Shown piece by piece: positions 53,699 to 63,224 of a stretch of DNA of 64,000 nt. The stretch comes from Marinobacter koreensis. GTDB taxonomy: Bacteria; Pseudomonadota; Gammaproteobacteria; Pseudomonadales; Oleiphilaceae. The notes below the pieces were generated by a model. It was given only the letters and a program-made list of their open reading frames with translations, was not told where the DNA came from and did not search any database. Each line of letters begins with the position of its first letter. Within the stretch, counting starts at the first letter, position 1. The position numbers were made by a program, and so were the translations under genes. The stretch covers positions 434,001-498,000 of the forward strand of contig NZ_JAKZAJ010000004.1 in the NCBI RefSeq assembly GCF_023156285.1, written 5' to 3'.

Positions 53699-55561
53699 TT
53701 AACCGTTGCCCTGATCGTCAATAAAGCCGCGCAGGTGATCTGAGCGGGACGGGTGACGCAGTTTGCGCAGGGCCTTGGCCTCAATCTGACGAATCCGCTC
53801 GCGGGTTACATCAAACTGTTTGCCGACTTCCTCGAGCGTGTGGTCGGTGTTCATTTCGATACCAAACCGCATGCGAAGGACCTTGGATTCCCGGGCGGTC
53901 AGCCCGGCCAAAACCGAGCGGGTTGCTTCGCGCAGGCCCTCGGCGGTGGCGGAATCCACGGGCGACAGGGCCTGGATATCCTCGATGAAGTCGCCCAGAT
54001 GGCTGTCTTCGTCGTCACCGATCGGAGTTTCCATGGAAATCGGCTCTTTGGCGATCTTCAGAACCTTGCGGATCTTGTCCTCGGGCATTTCCATGCGCTC
54101 GCCCAGCTCTTCCGGGGTCGGCTCGCGGCCCATCTCCTGAAGCATCTGCCGGGAAATCCGGTTGAGCTTGTTGATGGTCTCGATCATGTGCACCGGAATA
54201 CGGATGGTCCGGGCCTGGTCCGCGATGGAGCGGGTGATGGCCTGGCGAATCCACCAGGTGGCGTAGGTCGAGAACTTGTAGCCACGGCGGTACTCGAACT
54301 TGTCCACGGCCTTCATGAGGCCGATGTTGCCTTCCTGAATCAGGTCCAGGAACTGCAGGCCACGGTTGGTGTACTTCTTGGCGATGGAGATAACCAGACG
54401 CAGGTTGGCCTCGACCATCTCCTTCTTGGCGCGTCGTGCCTTCGCTTCGCCGATGGAGACGCGGCGGTTGATTTCCTTGATATCCGCCACGTCCAGGTCG
54501 ACTTCCGCCTGTACGTTGTGGATGCGCTTCTGGAGCCGCACGATTTCGTCGAGCCGCTCGCCAATGGGCGCCGCGTAGGGCTTCTTGCTCTTGGCGATCT
54601 TGTCCGCCCACTCAAGATTGACTTCGTTGCCCGGGAAGGACTTGATGAAATCCTTTCGCGGCATTTTGCAGTCGCGCACGCAGATCTGCATGATCGCCCG
54701 CTCGTTCTCACGGACCAGATCGTTGGTAGAGCGAACGACGTTGACCAGCTCTTCAAACGCCTTGTTGGCGAGTTTGAAGGGGGCGAAAACCTGTCCCAGC
54801 TCGTTCAGGGCAGCCTGGGTTTTCTTGTCGCCACGGCCGTGCTTTTCCAGCGCCGCATTGGCTGCGTCCAGCTTTTCCTTGAGCAGCTCGAACCTCAGGC
54901 GGGTTTCTTCCGGATCCGGGCCGTTGTCGTTATCGTCATCGCTGGAATCGTTGTCGTCATCATCGTCCGATGAATCCGAGTCCGCGTCGTCGGAGGAGCT
55001 TTCCTCCTGGCTGCTGGTATCTTCGCCCATGAAAGGCTCGGCATCGTCCGGATCGAGGAAGCCGGTGACGATATCACTGATCCGGCCTTCGTTCTCGATG
55101 ATCCGGTCATACGCCTGGATCACGGTTCCGGCGGTGCCCGGGAAATGGGCAACGGCCGCCATGACGTCGCGGATGCCTTCTTCGATGCGCTTGGCAATAA
55201 CGATCTCGCCTTCGCGGGTCAGCAGTTCGACGGTGCCCATTTCCCGCATGTACATGCGAACAGGGTCCGTGGTGCGGCCAGCGTCGGTCTCGACGGCAGC
55301 GAGCGCGGCAGCGGCTTCGGCAGCAGCAGCTTCGTCGGCGGTGGAGTCGCCCTCGGTCATCAGCAGGGTATCGGCATCGGGTGTTTCTTCGCACACCTGG
55401 ATACCCATGTCATTGATCATGCGAATGATGTCTTCGACCTGATCCGGGTCGGCGATGTCTTCCGGGAGGTGATCGTTCACCTCCGCGTAAGTCAGGTAAC
55501 CTTGTTCCTTGCCTCGCGCAATGAGGTCTTTCAAACGTGATTTTTGCGAATTGCCTGACAT
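53699..55561 (-). CDS. rpoD: RNA polymerase sigma-70 factor RpoD
   Basis: A 620-residue primary sigma factor. Region 1.1 starts [29 protein letters not shown] (in part), 1.2 has [21 protein letters not shown], then a highly acidic insert ([19 protein letters not shown]) typical of pseudomonad-type RpoD. Region 2 has [40 protein letters not shown] (in part [18 protein letters not shown]), region 4 [41 protein letters not shown] (in part [18 protein letters not shown]). ATG 55561 fits the usual start; GTG 55567 would add two residues. It is the last gene of the rpsU-dnaG-rpoD macromolecular synthesis operon. Confidence 0.97.
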   Translation of the reverse strand: MSGNSQKSRLKDLIARGKEQGYLTYAEVNDHLPEDIADPDQVEDIIRMINDMGIQVCEETPDADTLLMTEGDSTADEAAAAEAAAALAAVETDAGRTTDPVRMYMREMGTVELLTREGEIVIAKRIEEGIRDVMAAVAHFPGTAGTVIQAYDRIIENEGRISDIVTGFLDPDDAEPFMGEDTSSQEESSSDDADSDSSDDDDDNDSSDDDNDNGPDPEETRLRFELLKEKLDAANAALEKHGRGDKKTQAALNELGQVFAPFKLANKAFEELVNVVRSTNDLVRENERAIMQICVRDCKMPRKDFIKSFPGNEVNLEWADKIAKSKKPYAAPIGERLDEIVRLQKRIHNVQAEVDLDVADIKEINRRVSIGEAKARRAKKEMVEANLRLVISIAKKYTNRGLQFLDLIQEGNIGLMKAVDKFEYRRGYKFSTYATWWIRQAITRSIADQARTIRIPVHMIETINKLNRISRQMLQEMGREPTPEELGERMEMPEDKIRKVLKIAKEPISMETPIGDDEDSHLGDFIEDIQALSPVDSATAEGLREATRSVLAGLTARESKVLRMRFGIEMNTDHTLEEVGKQFDVTRERIRQIEAKALRKLRHPSRSDHLRGFIDDQGNG

Positions 55562-55680
55562 AGACACCCTGTGAACTCGCTTTTAAAAGGAAAAAAGTTA
55601 AACAGCCATTATAGCTGTCGCTTGTTTGCTGTGCCACCGACTGATTAGATTGTGGTCAATCGGTTAAGTTTCAAGTGCGA

Positions 55681-57411
55681 TCACCCCTGCGCGCCGCCGC
55701 TCAGTTCCCGGAGTTCATTTCTTTCCTCCGGGGAGAGGTTCGCGAAGTTGCGAAGCAGGGCCGCCAGTCTCTGCTGCCGGGAGGCCTCCTCGCTTGGGCT
55801 GATCAGTTCCCGGGCAAGCGCCAGCGTGCTTTCCCGGGAAGGAATATGTTCAATGCCGTCGAACAGGTGGTAAAACCGGTTCCGGGCCTGCTGGTCCAGC
55901 GCCAGGGCGCTGATCAGCTTGCGTCTGTCTCCCACGTTACTGGCCAGTATCCACTGGGCCAGGTCCCGTGCCTGGGGAAACTGCCGTGACTGTCGGGCCA
56001 GTTCGACGACCTCAGTCGCCAGTTCCGGCGCTTCCACGAGGGCCAGGCACAGCGTGCTGTCCTTGCTCAGGCGCACGTCCACCCGTTCCTCGGTAACCCG
56101 ATCACGGCGTTCGCCGCCCCGCCATTGCGACCGTTGCCCGGAATCCCGGTTCTGCCACTGGTTCCGGTTGCCGCACAGTCGCAGCATCTCGTGCCACATT
56201 GCGTCCCGGAGCGTGCTGCGCGGCATCCTGTTCAATAGTGGCTCGACCCGGGACCGCAGCTCCCCACGATGTTCGGGAAGCTGCAGATCCAGACCTTCAC
56301 TCTGCCGGTCGAACAGGAAACGGGACAGCGGCGTGGCGCTCTCAATTCGCTTCCGGAAGGCCTCCGCGCCTTCCTTTCGGACCAGTGTGTCCGGATCTTC
56401 GCCTTCAGGCAGCATCAGGAACTGCAGGTGCAGTCCATCCGCCATCAGTTCCAGGGCATTCTCCATGGCGCGGTCCGCTGCCCGGAAGCCGGCGGTATCG
56501 CCATCGAAACAGAACACCACATGCCTGACCTGTCGGAGCAGGGCCTGCAGGCTGTCCTGGTTGGTGGCCGTTCCCAGCGTTGCCACGGCGTAATCGATGC
56601 CATGCTGGGCGAGGGCGATCACGTCCATGTAGCCTTCGACCACCAACAGCCGGTCCAATTGCCGGATGGCCTGGCGTGCCTCAAAAAGCCCGTAGATTTC
56701 GCGGCTTTTATGGAACACGTCCGATTCCGGCGAGTTGATGTACTTGGCTTTGTCGTCTCCGAGGGTTCGCCCCCCGAAAGCGACGGTTCGGCCGCGGGTG
56801 TTGCGAATCGGGAACATGACCCGGTTGCGAAACAGATCCCGCGGTCGACCGTACCGGTCAGACACGGTGCCGGTCTCGATCAGGGGCGTCCGGAGGTCTG
56901 CTGCCGCCGCGTCGAACAGGGCGGTTCCGGTGCCGGGCGCGTAACCGAGCTGATAGCGTTCGATGATCTCGTCGTTCAGCCCCCGCTGCCTGAGGTAGTC
57001 CAGCGCGTAGTTGCCGCCCTGGCTGAGCAGCGAGGTCCGATAGAAGCGGCTGGCGAAATCCAGTGCGTCGGTCAGTGTCCTCGCTTGCTGCATTTCCTGC
57101 TTGGCGGCGCGATCGTGAGGCACTTCCAGCCCGGCCCGTTTGGCCAGTTCCTCGACTGCATCTGTGAAGCCCAGCCCGTCGAATTCCCGGACGAAACTGA
57201 TGGCATCGCCGTGCGCGCCGCACCCGAAACAATGGTAAAAGCCCTTGTCCGGACGAACATTGAAGGATGGCGTTTTCTCATCGTGGAAAGGACAGCAGGC
57301 CTTGTAGTTGGCGCCTGCCTTTTTCAGAGTGATGCGGGATCCGATCAGTTCTGCCAGATCGATGCGATCGAGCAGGTCTTCAACGAAGCGTTGAGGGATC
57401 AGTCCACTCAT
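55681..57411 (-). CDS. dnaG: DNA primase
   Basis: A 576-residue primase that makes RNA primers for replication. The zinc-binding domain has C40, H43, C61 and C64 (CCPFHDE, HCFGCGAHGD), the same positions as E. coli DnaG. The Toprim domain includes LLVVEGYMDVIAL with the key Glu and VVFCFDGDTAG with Asp residues. The C-terminal helicase-binding region is present (LISALALDQQARNRF). It lies between rpsU and rpoD; the gap to rpsU contains a hairpin that acts as an attenuator in other bacteria. Confidence 0.97.
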   Translation of the reverse strand: MSGLIPQRFVEDLLDRIDLAELIGSRITLKKAGANYKACCPFHDEKTPSFNVRPDKGFYHCFGCGAHGDAISFVREFDGLGFTDAVEELAKRAGLEVPHDRAAKQEMQQARTLTDALDFASRFYRTSLLSQGGNYALDYLRQRGLNDEIIERYQLGYAPGTGTALFDAAAADLRTPLIETGTVSDRYGRPRDLFRNRVMFPIRNTRGRTVAFGGRTLGDDKAKYINSPESDVFHKSREIYGLFEARQAIRQLDRLLVVEGYMDVIALAQHGIDYAVATLGTATNQDSLQALLRQVRHVVFCFDGDTAGFRAADRAMENALELMADGLHLQFLMLPEGEDPDTLVRKEGAEAFRKRIESATPLSRFLFDRQSEGLDLQLPEHRGELRSRVEPLLNRMPRSTLRDAMWHEMLRLCGNRNQWQNRDSGQRSQWRGGERRDRVTEERVDVRLSKDSTLCLALVEAPELATEVVELARQSRQFPQARDLAQWILASNVGDRRKLISALALDQQARNRFYHLFDGIEHIPSRESTLALARELISPSEEASRQQRLAALLRNFANLSPEERNELRELSGGAQG

Positions 57412-57465
57412 GAAAACTCCAGATCAGCCGGTCAACCCGTTCCGTGCGGGCCACGAGCCAAAGCC

Positions 57466-57500
57466 AAAAATGCCGCCGAAGCCAGGCCTCGGCGGCATTT
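57466..57500 (-). terminator. Hairpin between rpsU and dnaG
   Basis: AAATGCCGCCGA (57468-57479) and its complement (57489-57500), with a run of A's (57466-57470) that is a T-run on the minus strand. It matches the internal terminator known between rpsU and dnaG in E. coli, which limits dnaG expression relative to rpsU. Confidence 0.85.
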
Positions 57501-57572
57501 GGTATCGCTCTGTGCAGCCTGTTTGCTGAACAGGCAATCAGTGCTTTGCAGTCAAGCGGCGCCAGTATTAAC

Positions 57573-57788
57573 TTAGTACAGACGCTCGAACTTGCGCTGT
57601 TCCCGCTGAAGCTTCTTGAGATGACGCTTAACGGCAGCAGCTGCTTTGCGCTTGCGAACAGCGGTCGGCTTTTCATAGTGCTCGCGACGACGCACTTCAG
57701 ACAATACACCGGCCTTTTCGCAGGAGCGCTTGAAGCGACGCAGTGCTACGTCAAACGGTTCATTCTCTTTCACTTTAACAGCTGGCAT
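57573..57788 (-). CDS. rpsU: 30S ribosomal protein S21
   Basis: A 71-residue ribosomal protein. The sequence is a standard S21: [27 protein letters not shown] (first part), then [15 protein letters not shown] and a basic C-terminus ([22 protein letters not shown]). It binds the 30S platform near the anti-SD region. It is divergent from tsaD with 236 bases between starts, the arrangement seen in most gammaproteobacteria. It heads the macromolecular synthesis operon. Confidence 0.98.
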   Translation of the reverse strand: MPAVKVKENEPFDVALRRFKRSCEKAGVLSEVRRREHYEKPTAVRKRKAAAAVKRHLKKLQREQRKFERLY

Positions 57789-58024
57789 TCGAAAATCACC
57801 TACCTGATAGATTCGGTTTCATTTTGCTCCGCCGGGCTTGGCCCGTGCGGCTCGATCCCTGGTCAGATTGGCTAAAACTCGACCAGTGCATAATTTAGGG
57901 CGGCAATAATAGCGCCCCGGCAGTGCGGAGGTCAATGTTTGTTCGGTGAATCTGCTTCGCGTTTCGGGTTTCTGCTAAAATGCCGCCTGTTTTCATTCAT
58001 GGTAATCCAGCGTGGCTCCACCTT

Positions 58025-59080
58025 ATGCTCATCCTTGGTATTGAAACCTCCTGTGACGAAACCGGCGTTGCCCTGTTCGACACCAATGAAGGACTCCTTG
58101 CCCACGGGCTTTTCAGTCAGATCGACATGCATGCCGATTACGGTGGCGTGGTGCCCGAACTGGCCTCCAGGGACCATGTGCGCAAGCTGCTGCCGCTGTG
58201 CGATCAGGTTCTGGTGGACGCCGGTCGGGCGCGAAGTGACATTGAGGGTATTGCCTATACCGCGGGGCCTGGTCTGATTGGCGCGCTGATGGTGGGCGGT
58301 TCGGTCGCCCATGCGCTGGGATTTGCCCTCGGCGTGCCGGTGCTCGGGGTCCATCACATGGAAGGGCACCTGCTGGCCCCCATGCTGGAAGAAAATCCGC
58401 CGGCGTTTCCTTTCGTGGCACTGCTGGTGTCCGGAGGCCATACCCAGCTGGTTCGAGTGGACGGTATTGGCGAGTACGAACTGCTGGGCGAATCCGTTGA
58501 CGATGCGGCTGGCGAGGCATTCGATAAAACGGCCAAGATGTTGGGCCTCGATTACCCGGGTGGCCCCCGTGTGGCGGCGCTGGCTGAAAAGGGAACGCCT
58601 GGTCGTTACCGGTTTCCCCGGCCGATGACCGATCGTCCCGGGCTGGATTTCAGCTTCAGTGGCCTGAAGACCTACACCCTGAATACCGTGAATGCGGCAA
58701 AAGACGCGGGCGGTCTCGATGAGCAGGCCAGGGCGGACATTGCGCTGGCGTTTGAATCTGCTGTGGTTGATACCCTGACCATCAAATGTCGCCGCGCCCT
58801 TGAGGCCACAGGTTGTAAGCGTCTGGTTATTGCCGGGGGCGTCAGCGCCAATCGGCGCCTGCGGGCAGGGCTTGAAGCCATGGCTTCAAAACTCTCCGCG
58901 GGTGTTTTCTATGCCCGTCCCGAATTCTGCACCGACAACGGAGCGATGATTGCCTACGCCGGAGCCCAGCGGCTGCTGGCTGGCCAGCGCGATGGGGAGC
59001 GCATTGTCGCTGTGCCACGTTGGCCGATGAACACGCTCCCGTCGCTGGCTGAACCCAGAATGAACGGGTTGGTGGACTGA
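58025..59080 (+). CDS. tsaD: tRNA threonylcarbamoyladenosine synthase subunit TsaD
   Basis: A 351-residue Kae1/TsaD protein. [17 protein letters not shown] at the start, [13 protein letters not shown], then [11 protein letters not shown] with the metal-binding His pair (HHxEGH), [29 protein letters not shown] and, toward the C-terminus, [10 protein letters not shown] and [14 protein letters not shown]. It transfers threonylcarbamoyl to A37 of ANN-decoding tRNAs together with TsaB and TsaE. ATG 58025 is used; an upstream frame start would add 15 residues. It converges with plsY, seven bases apart. Confidence 0.97.
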   Translation: MLILGIETSCDETGVALFDTNEGLLAHGLFSQIDMHADYGGVVPELASRDHVRKLLPLCDQVLVDAGRARSDIEGIAYTAGPGLIGALMVGGSVAHALGFALGVPVLGVHHMEGHLLAPMLEENPPAFPFVALLVSGGHTQLVRVDGIGEYELLGESVDDAAGEAFDKTAKMLGLDYPGGPRVAALAEKGTPGRYRFPRPMTDRPGLDFSFSGLKTYTLNTVNAAKDAGGLDEQARADIALAFESAVVDTLTIKCRRALEATGCKRLVIAGGVSANRRLRAGLEAMASKLSAGVFYARPEFCTDNGAMIAYAGAQRLLAGQRDGERIVAVPRWPMNTLPSLAEPRMNGLVD

Positions 59081-59087
59081 CGCAGGG

Positions 59088-59681
59088 TTACAGGCCGGCC
59101 TCGCGCCCCTGTGCCAGGCGAATCAGGTTGGACCGGTGGCGGACGACGATCAGAATCGTCAGAAGGCCGAAGAGCGGCAGTGTTTCGGGCTCCAGTATGG
59201 CGCTTACCAGGGGGCCGGACACGATGGCGACGAGCGACGCCAGTGCCGAAATGCGCCAGCGCCACATGACCAGCAGCCACAGAGCCGCCATGATCAGCGT
59301 TGTGGCCGGGGCCAGTGCCAGGCCGGTTCCGAGGGCTGTGGCAACCCCTTTGCCGCCCCGGAACCGGTAGAAAACCGGGATCATGTGGCCGGTGACGGCG
59401 CACAGTGCCACCATGGCCTGGGCCAGCAGGGACAGCTCGGCCATCCCGGCCAGCCAGACCGGGAGCCAGCCTTTGAAGGCATCAAGGCCGAGCGTTACGG
59501 CAGCTGGTGCCCATCCCCCGGTGCGATAGACGTTGGTGGCGCCGGGATTGCCAGACCCCAGCGCCCGCGGGTCCGGCAATCGCCACCAGCGGCAGACCGG
59601 AAGGGCGAACAGGACCGACCCGAACAGATAGGCGGCAAAGCAGAGTGTGACAGTAATGACCGGTGTGCTGGTCGGATCCAT
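59088..59681 (-). CDS. plsY: Acyl-phosphate glycerol-3-phosphate acyltransferase PlsY
   Basis: A 197-residue integral membrane enzyme making lysophosphatidate from acyl-phosphate. It has about five to seven helices and the three cytoplasmic motifs: motif 1 RALGSGNPGATNVYRTGG (about 39-56), motif 2 with GHMIPVFYRFRGGKGVATALG, and a downstream loop. The first helix follows MDPTSTP at ATG 59681; longer frames upstream are not supported. It is divergent from folB with 140 bases between starts and converges with tsaD. Confidence 0.94.
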   Translation of the reverse strand: MDPTSTPVITVTLCFAAYLFGSVLFALPVCRWWRLPDPRALGSGNPGATNVYRTGGWAPAAVTLGLDAFKGWLPVWLAGMAELSLLAQAMVALCAVTGHMIPVFYRFRGGKGVATALGTGLALAPATTLIMAALWLLVMWRWRISALASLVAIVSGPLVSAILEPETLPLFGLLTILIVVRHRSNLIRLAQGREAGL

Positions 59682-59821
59682 GGGTTCTGCCCCGGGCGGA
59701 GACGAATCAGTGCAATGTGTGCGAAAATGCCGGCCCGATTCGCGCCGGCCGGATAAATCACAGTATCCGCAGGTTGTGTACATTTCAATCAGCCAACAGT
59801 GGAAGATCCCGGGAGAAGCCA

Positions 59822-60178
59822 TTGGCAGACTGTGTCCTGATCGAAGGCCTGGCGGTGGAAACCGTTATTGGTGTCTATGCGTGGGAGCGAGAAGTCACCC
59901 AACGTTTGCTGATTGACCTTGAGCTGGGCTGGGATAACCGCAAGCCCGGCCACAGTGACCGGGTGGAAGATGCGTTGGATTACGCCGCCGTGAGCGAGCG
60001 GGTCACCGAATGCCTGCAGTCGATGCAGCCGCAGCTCCTGGAGCGTGCCGCCGAGGCAGTGGCGGAGCTCCTCATGAACGAGTTCGGAGTTGCACGGTTG
60101 ATATTGACGTTGCGCAAACCGGGCGCCGTTCCGGCGGCCCGGTCTGTCGGAATCCGAATTGAGCGGGGGAATGCCTGA
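59822..60178 (+). CDS. folB: Dihydroneopterin aldolase
   Basis: A 118-residue folate-biosynthesis aldolase. It begins with ADCVLIEGLAVETVIGVYAWEREV (in part GLAVETVIGVYAWERE), has LLIDLELGW, YAAVSERVTECL, LLERAAEAVAELL and LTLRKPGAVPAARSVGIRIER. Translation starts at TTG 59822 with GGGAGAA (59811-59817) upstream; no ATG is available in that frame near the start. It overlaps folK by one base (TGATG), so the two are coupled, and they catalyse successive steps. Confidence 0.93.
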   Translation: MADCVLIEGLAVETVIGVYAWEREVTQRLLIDLELGWDNRKPGHSDRVEDALDYAAVSERVTECLQSMQPQLLERAAEAVAELLMNEFGVARLILTLRKPGAVPAARSVGIRIERGNA

Positions 60179-60702
60179 TGCCAGATACGGTGCGCGTGTA
60201 CATCAGCGTAGGTACCAACATCGACCGGGAGCACCATGTCTCGGCGGCTCTGGACGCCCTGGCAGACTGGTTCGGTGAGCTGGTCATTTCCCCGGTGTAT
60301 GAGAGCGAGGCGGTCGGATTTGATGGCTCGGCCTTTTTCAATCTGGTTGTCGGGGTTGACACCGAGCTGTCAGTGGGCGAACTGTCCCGGCGTTTCAAGC
60401 AACTGGAAGCGGACAATGGTCGGCGACGGAATGTGCCCCGGTTCAGCGCCCGGACTCTCGACCTGGATATCCTGACCTATGGCACTCGAACGGGGGTTGT
60501 AGACGGGGTGGAGTTACCCCGTGGAGAGATCCTGAAAAACGCCTTTGTGTTGCGCCCGCTGGCGGATATTGCGCCGGACGAGCGGCACCCTGTATGCGGT
60601 GAACGTTACCAGGATCTGTGGCAGGAATACCGTTCCGGCCAGAAACTCTGGCCGGTGGACTTTAAATGGCAGGGACGTCAGATTTCACAGGCCGTTGGCT
60701 GA
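60178..60702 (+). CDS. folK: 6-hydroxymethyl-7,8-dihydropterin pyrophosphokinase
   Basis: A 174-residue HPPK. YISVGTNIDREHHVSAAL at the start, VYESEAVGF, FFNLVVGVDTELS, then RRRNVPRFSARTLDLDILTYG with the metal Asp pair (DLDI) and LRPLADIAPDERHP. Length and motifs fit the family. It starts within the stop of folB and its stop overlaps that of the convergent pgi by 18 bases. folB-folK together supply the pterin pyrophosphate used by FolP. Confidence 0.94.
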   Translation: MPDTVRVYISVGTNIDREHHVSAALDALADWFGELVISPVYESEAVGFDGSAFFNLVVGVDTELSVGELSRRFKQLEADNGRRRNVPRFSARTLDLDILTYGTRTGVVDGVELPRGEILKNAFVLRPLADIAPDERHPVCGERYQDLWQEYRSGQKLWPVDFKWQGRQISQAVG

Positions 60703-62346
60703 GCGGAATTTCCGGATCAGGTGGTCGGTGGAACTGTCGCCGGCGGAGCTGATTGCGTCCTGGCTGAGCAGTTTCGGGAGGATGCTTTTCCCGAGCTGTT
60801 TTCCCAGTTCCACGCCCCACTGATCGAACGGATCCACATTCCAGACCACACCCTGCACGAAGGTCCGGTGTTCATACAGTGCGATCAGGGCACCCACGGT
60901 CTCCGGTGAAACCGTTTCCATGGTCAGCGTGTTGCTGGGTTTATTGCCCGGTATGGCCTTGTGCGGCGCAAGTTGCCGGGCCACTTCTTCCGTAACGCCT
61001 TCCTGTAGCAGTTCCTGTCTCGCTTCATCGAGCGTCTTGCCCGCCATCATGGCCCGGGACTGGCTGAGGCAGTTGGCGAACAGCTCCGCGTGGTGGGTCG
61101 CCACCGGGTTGTGGGTGGTCAGGGGGATAATGAAGTCCGCCGGTATCAGCCGGGTGCCCTGATGGATCAACTGGTGGTAGGCGTGTTGGCCATTGGAACC
61201 GACGCCGCCCCAGATGACCGGGCCGGTCTGGTAATCCAGGGAGGCACCGGATTCGGTCACACTCTTGCCGTTGCTTTCCATATCCAGTTGCTGAAGATGG
61301 TCCGGCAGGCTGCGGAGGTAGTGGTCGTAGGGCAGGATCGCATGGGTTTCGGCCTGCCAGAAGTTGTTGTACCAGACGCTTAACAGGCCCATGATGACCG
61401 GCAGGTTGCGCTCAAGGGGCGCGTCCCGGAAGTGACGATCCATGGCGTGGGCGCCTGCGAGCAGGCTTCGGAAATGATCCATGCCGATGGTCAGGGCAAT
61501 AGGAAGGCCGATGGCCGACCACAGGGAGTAGCGTCCGCCAACCCAGTCCCACATCGGGAAAACGTTATCCGCTTCGATACCGAAGCTCTCCGCCGCAGGT
61601 ACGTTCGCAGTCACCGCTACGAAGTGGCTGGCGATGCTGGCTTCGTCGCCACCGTTATCCAGGAACCACTGTCGGGCTACCTTGCTGTTTTCCAGGGTTT
61701 CCTGGGTCCGGAACGATTTGGACTGGATCAGGAAAAGGGTGGTTTCGGGGTTCAGGCGTTTCAGCGTTTCGCAAACATCGGTGCCGTCGATGTTGGCAAC
61801 GTAGTGGCAGCTGATGGCGCCGTTCCAGTAGGGTTGCAACGCTTCAACCACCAGCTTGGGCCCCAGGTAGGAGCCGCCGATGCCAATGCTGACGACGTCG
61901 GTAAAGGTCTTGCCGGTGAAGCCGGTCCGGCTTTGGTCCAGAACGCTGTTGACGAACACCTCCATGCGGTCCAGCGTGTTCTGCACTTCCTTCACCACAT
62001 CCACGCCATCTACCAGGATCTGTTCGCCGCCGGGGTGTCTCAGGGCAGTGTGCAGTGCGGGTCTGCCTTCGGTGGTGTTGACCTTCCTGCCTTCCAGCAG
62101 ATCCGTCCTGCGTTCCTCCAGCCAACGCTGCCGGGCCAGCGATATCAGCGCGGCGAGGGTCTCATCGGTGATCAGGTTCTTGGAAAAGTCCAGAGCCAGC
62201 CCGGCACCTTCAATGCAGTACCGGTTGCTGCGTTCCGGATCACTGGCGAACAGTGATCTCATGGACGTTTTTTTCAGGGAGTCCCGTTGCTCGGCCAATG
62301 CCCGCCATTCGGGCGTCGAAGTCAGTCCTGGTGGCTGGTCGGGCAT
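60685..62346 (-). CDS. pgi: Glucose-6-phosphate isomerase
   Basis: A 553-residue isomerase of glycolysis and gluconeogenesis. It carries FSKNLITDETLAAL, NTTEGRPALHTALRH, DVVSIGIGGSYLGPKLVVEAL, the signature SIASHFVAVT, FPMWDWVGGRYSLWSAIGL (PROSITE 1), GVGSNGQHAYHQLIHQGT with the catalytic Glu region, and near the C-terminus WNVDPFDQWGVELGKQLG (PROSITE 2). Length is normal. It lies 29 bases after panC in the same direction. Confidence 0.97.
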   Translation of the reverse strand: MPDQPPGLTSTPEWRALAEQRDSLKKTSMRSLFASDPERSNRYCIEGAGLALDFSKNLITDETLAALISLARQRWLEERRTDLLEGRKVNTTEGRPALHTALRHPGGEQILVDGVDVVKEVQNTLDRMEVFVNSVLDQSRTGFTGKTFTDVVSIGIGGSYLGPKLVVEALQPYWNGAISCHYVANIDGTDVCETLKRLNPETTLFLIQSKSFRTQETLENSKVARQWFLDNGGDEASIASHFVAVTANVPAAESFGIEADNVFPMWDWVGGRYSLWSAIGLPIALTIGMDHFRSLLAGAHAMDRHFRDAPLERNLPVIMGLLSVWYNNFWQAETHAILPYDHYLRSLPDHLQQLDMESNGKSVTESGASLDYQTGPVIWGGVGSNGQHAYHQLIHQGTRLIPADFIIPLTTHNPVATHHAELFANCLSQSRAMMAGKTLDEARQELLQEGVTEEVARQLAPHKAIPGNKPSNTLTMETVSPETVGALIALYEHRTFVQGVVWNVDPFDQWGVELGKQLGKSILPKLLSQDAISSAGDSSTDHLIRKFRSANGL

Positions 62347-62375
62347 CGCAGAGTCCTTTTCTGTCGGTGGTTGTC

Positions 62376-63224
62376 TTAACGGGATACGGACAGGTTGTCG
62401 ATCAGGCGGGTGGTGCCAAGAAAGGCTGCCACCAGCAAGGTCAGATCACGGTCACCGTCGGTCGCCGGTTTGAGGGTGAGGCTGTTTACGATATTAAAGT
62501 AGTCCGGTCGTAATCCAGCCTCGCTCAGCGCCTGTTCGGCTTCTTTTTCCAGGGCACGGAAATCCGTGTGTCCATTGGCCAGCTTTTCCGCGGTGGTCGT
62601 GAGTGTCCGGTATACCGCGGGCGCAATGGCACGCTCCTGTTCATTGAGATAGCCGTTGCGGGAGCTTTTCGCAAGCCCATCCTCCTCGCGCACCGTCGGG
62701 GCGCCTAGGATTTCAACCGGAACCATCAGATCGCGGACCATTTTCCGGATCACCGCCAGTTGCTGGTAATCCTTCTCGCCAAAGACGGCAAGGTCAGGCT
62801 GGACCATGTTGAACAACATGGTAACCACCGTGGCGACACCCTCGAAATGGCCCGGCCGGCTTGCGCCACAATGGCCATCGCTGACTTCAGGAACCACCAC
62901 CCGTGTCTGCTGGGCCAGGCCCTCCGGGTAGATTTCCTCGGCCGATGGCGCGAAAACCAGCGTGTTGCCCGCGGCTTCAAGCTGCTCCTGGTCTTCTGCC
63001 AGGGTCCGGGGATAGGTGGCCAGGTCTTCATTGGCACCAAACTGCATGGGATTGACAAAAATACTGGTGACAACAATATCGGCAGACTCGACCGCTTTAC
63101 GCACCAGGGATATGTGTCCCTCGTGGAGATTGCCCATGGTCGGTACCAGGCCGATGGTCTTGCCCTGCCGGCGATAGCCGCGGAGGATGGTCCGGAGTTC
63201 CTTGAGGGAGTGTATGGTTCTCAT
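62376..63224 (-). CDS. panC: Pantothenate synthetase
   Basis: A 282-residue enzyme joining pantoate and beta-alanine. The ATP-binding sites are [18 protein letters not shown] (about 26-43, with HEGH the HIGH motif) and the [13 protein letters not shown] region (KMS-like, about 183-195). [21 protein letters not shown] and [13 protein letters not shown] are also conserved. It overlaps panB by four bases (63221-63224), so the two are coupled. Confidence 0.97.
   Translation of the reverse strand: MRTIHSLKELRTILRGYRRQGKTIGLVPTMGNLHEGHISLVRKAVESADIVVTSIFVNPMQFGANEDLATYPRTLAEDQEQLEAAGNTLVFAPSAEEIYPEGLAQQTRVVVPEVSDGHCGASRPGHFEGVATVVTMLFNMVQPDLAVFGEKDYQQLAVIRKMVRDLMVPVEILGAPTVREEDGLAKSSRNGYLNEQERAIAPAVYRTLTTTAEKLANGHTDFRALEKEAEQALSEAGLRPDYFNIVNSLTLKPATDGDRDLTLLVAAFLGTTRLIDNLSVSR

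Noticed and set aside
53753..54973. A 406-codon frame antisense to rpoD
   Set aside because: It is a shadow of rpoD coding structure with low-complexity content opposite the acidic insert.
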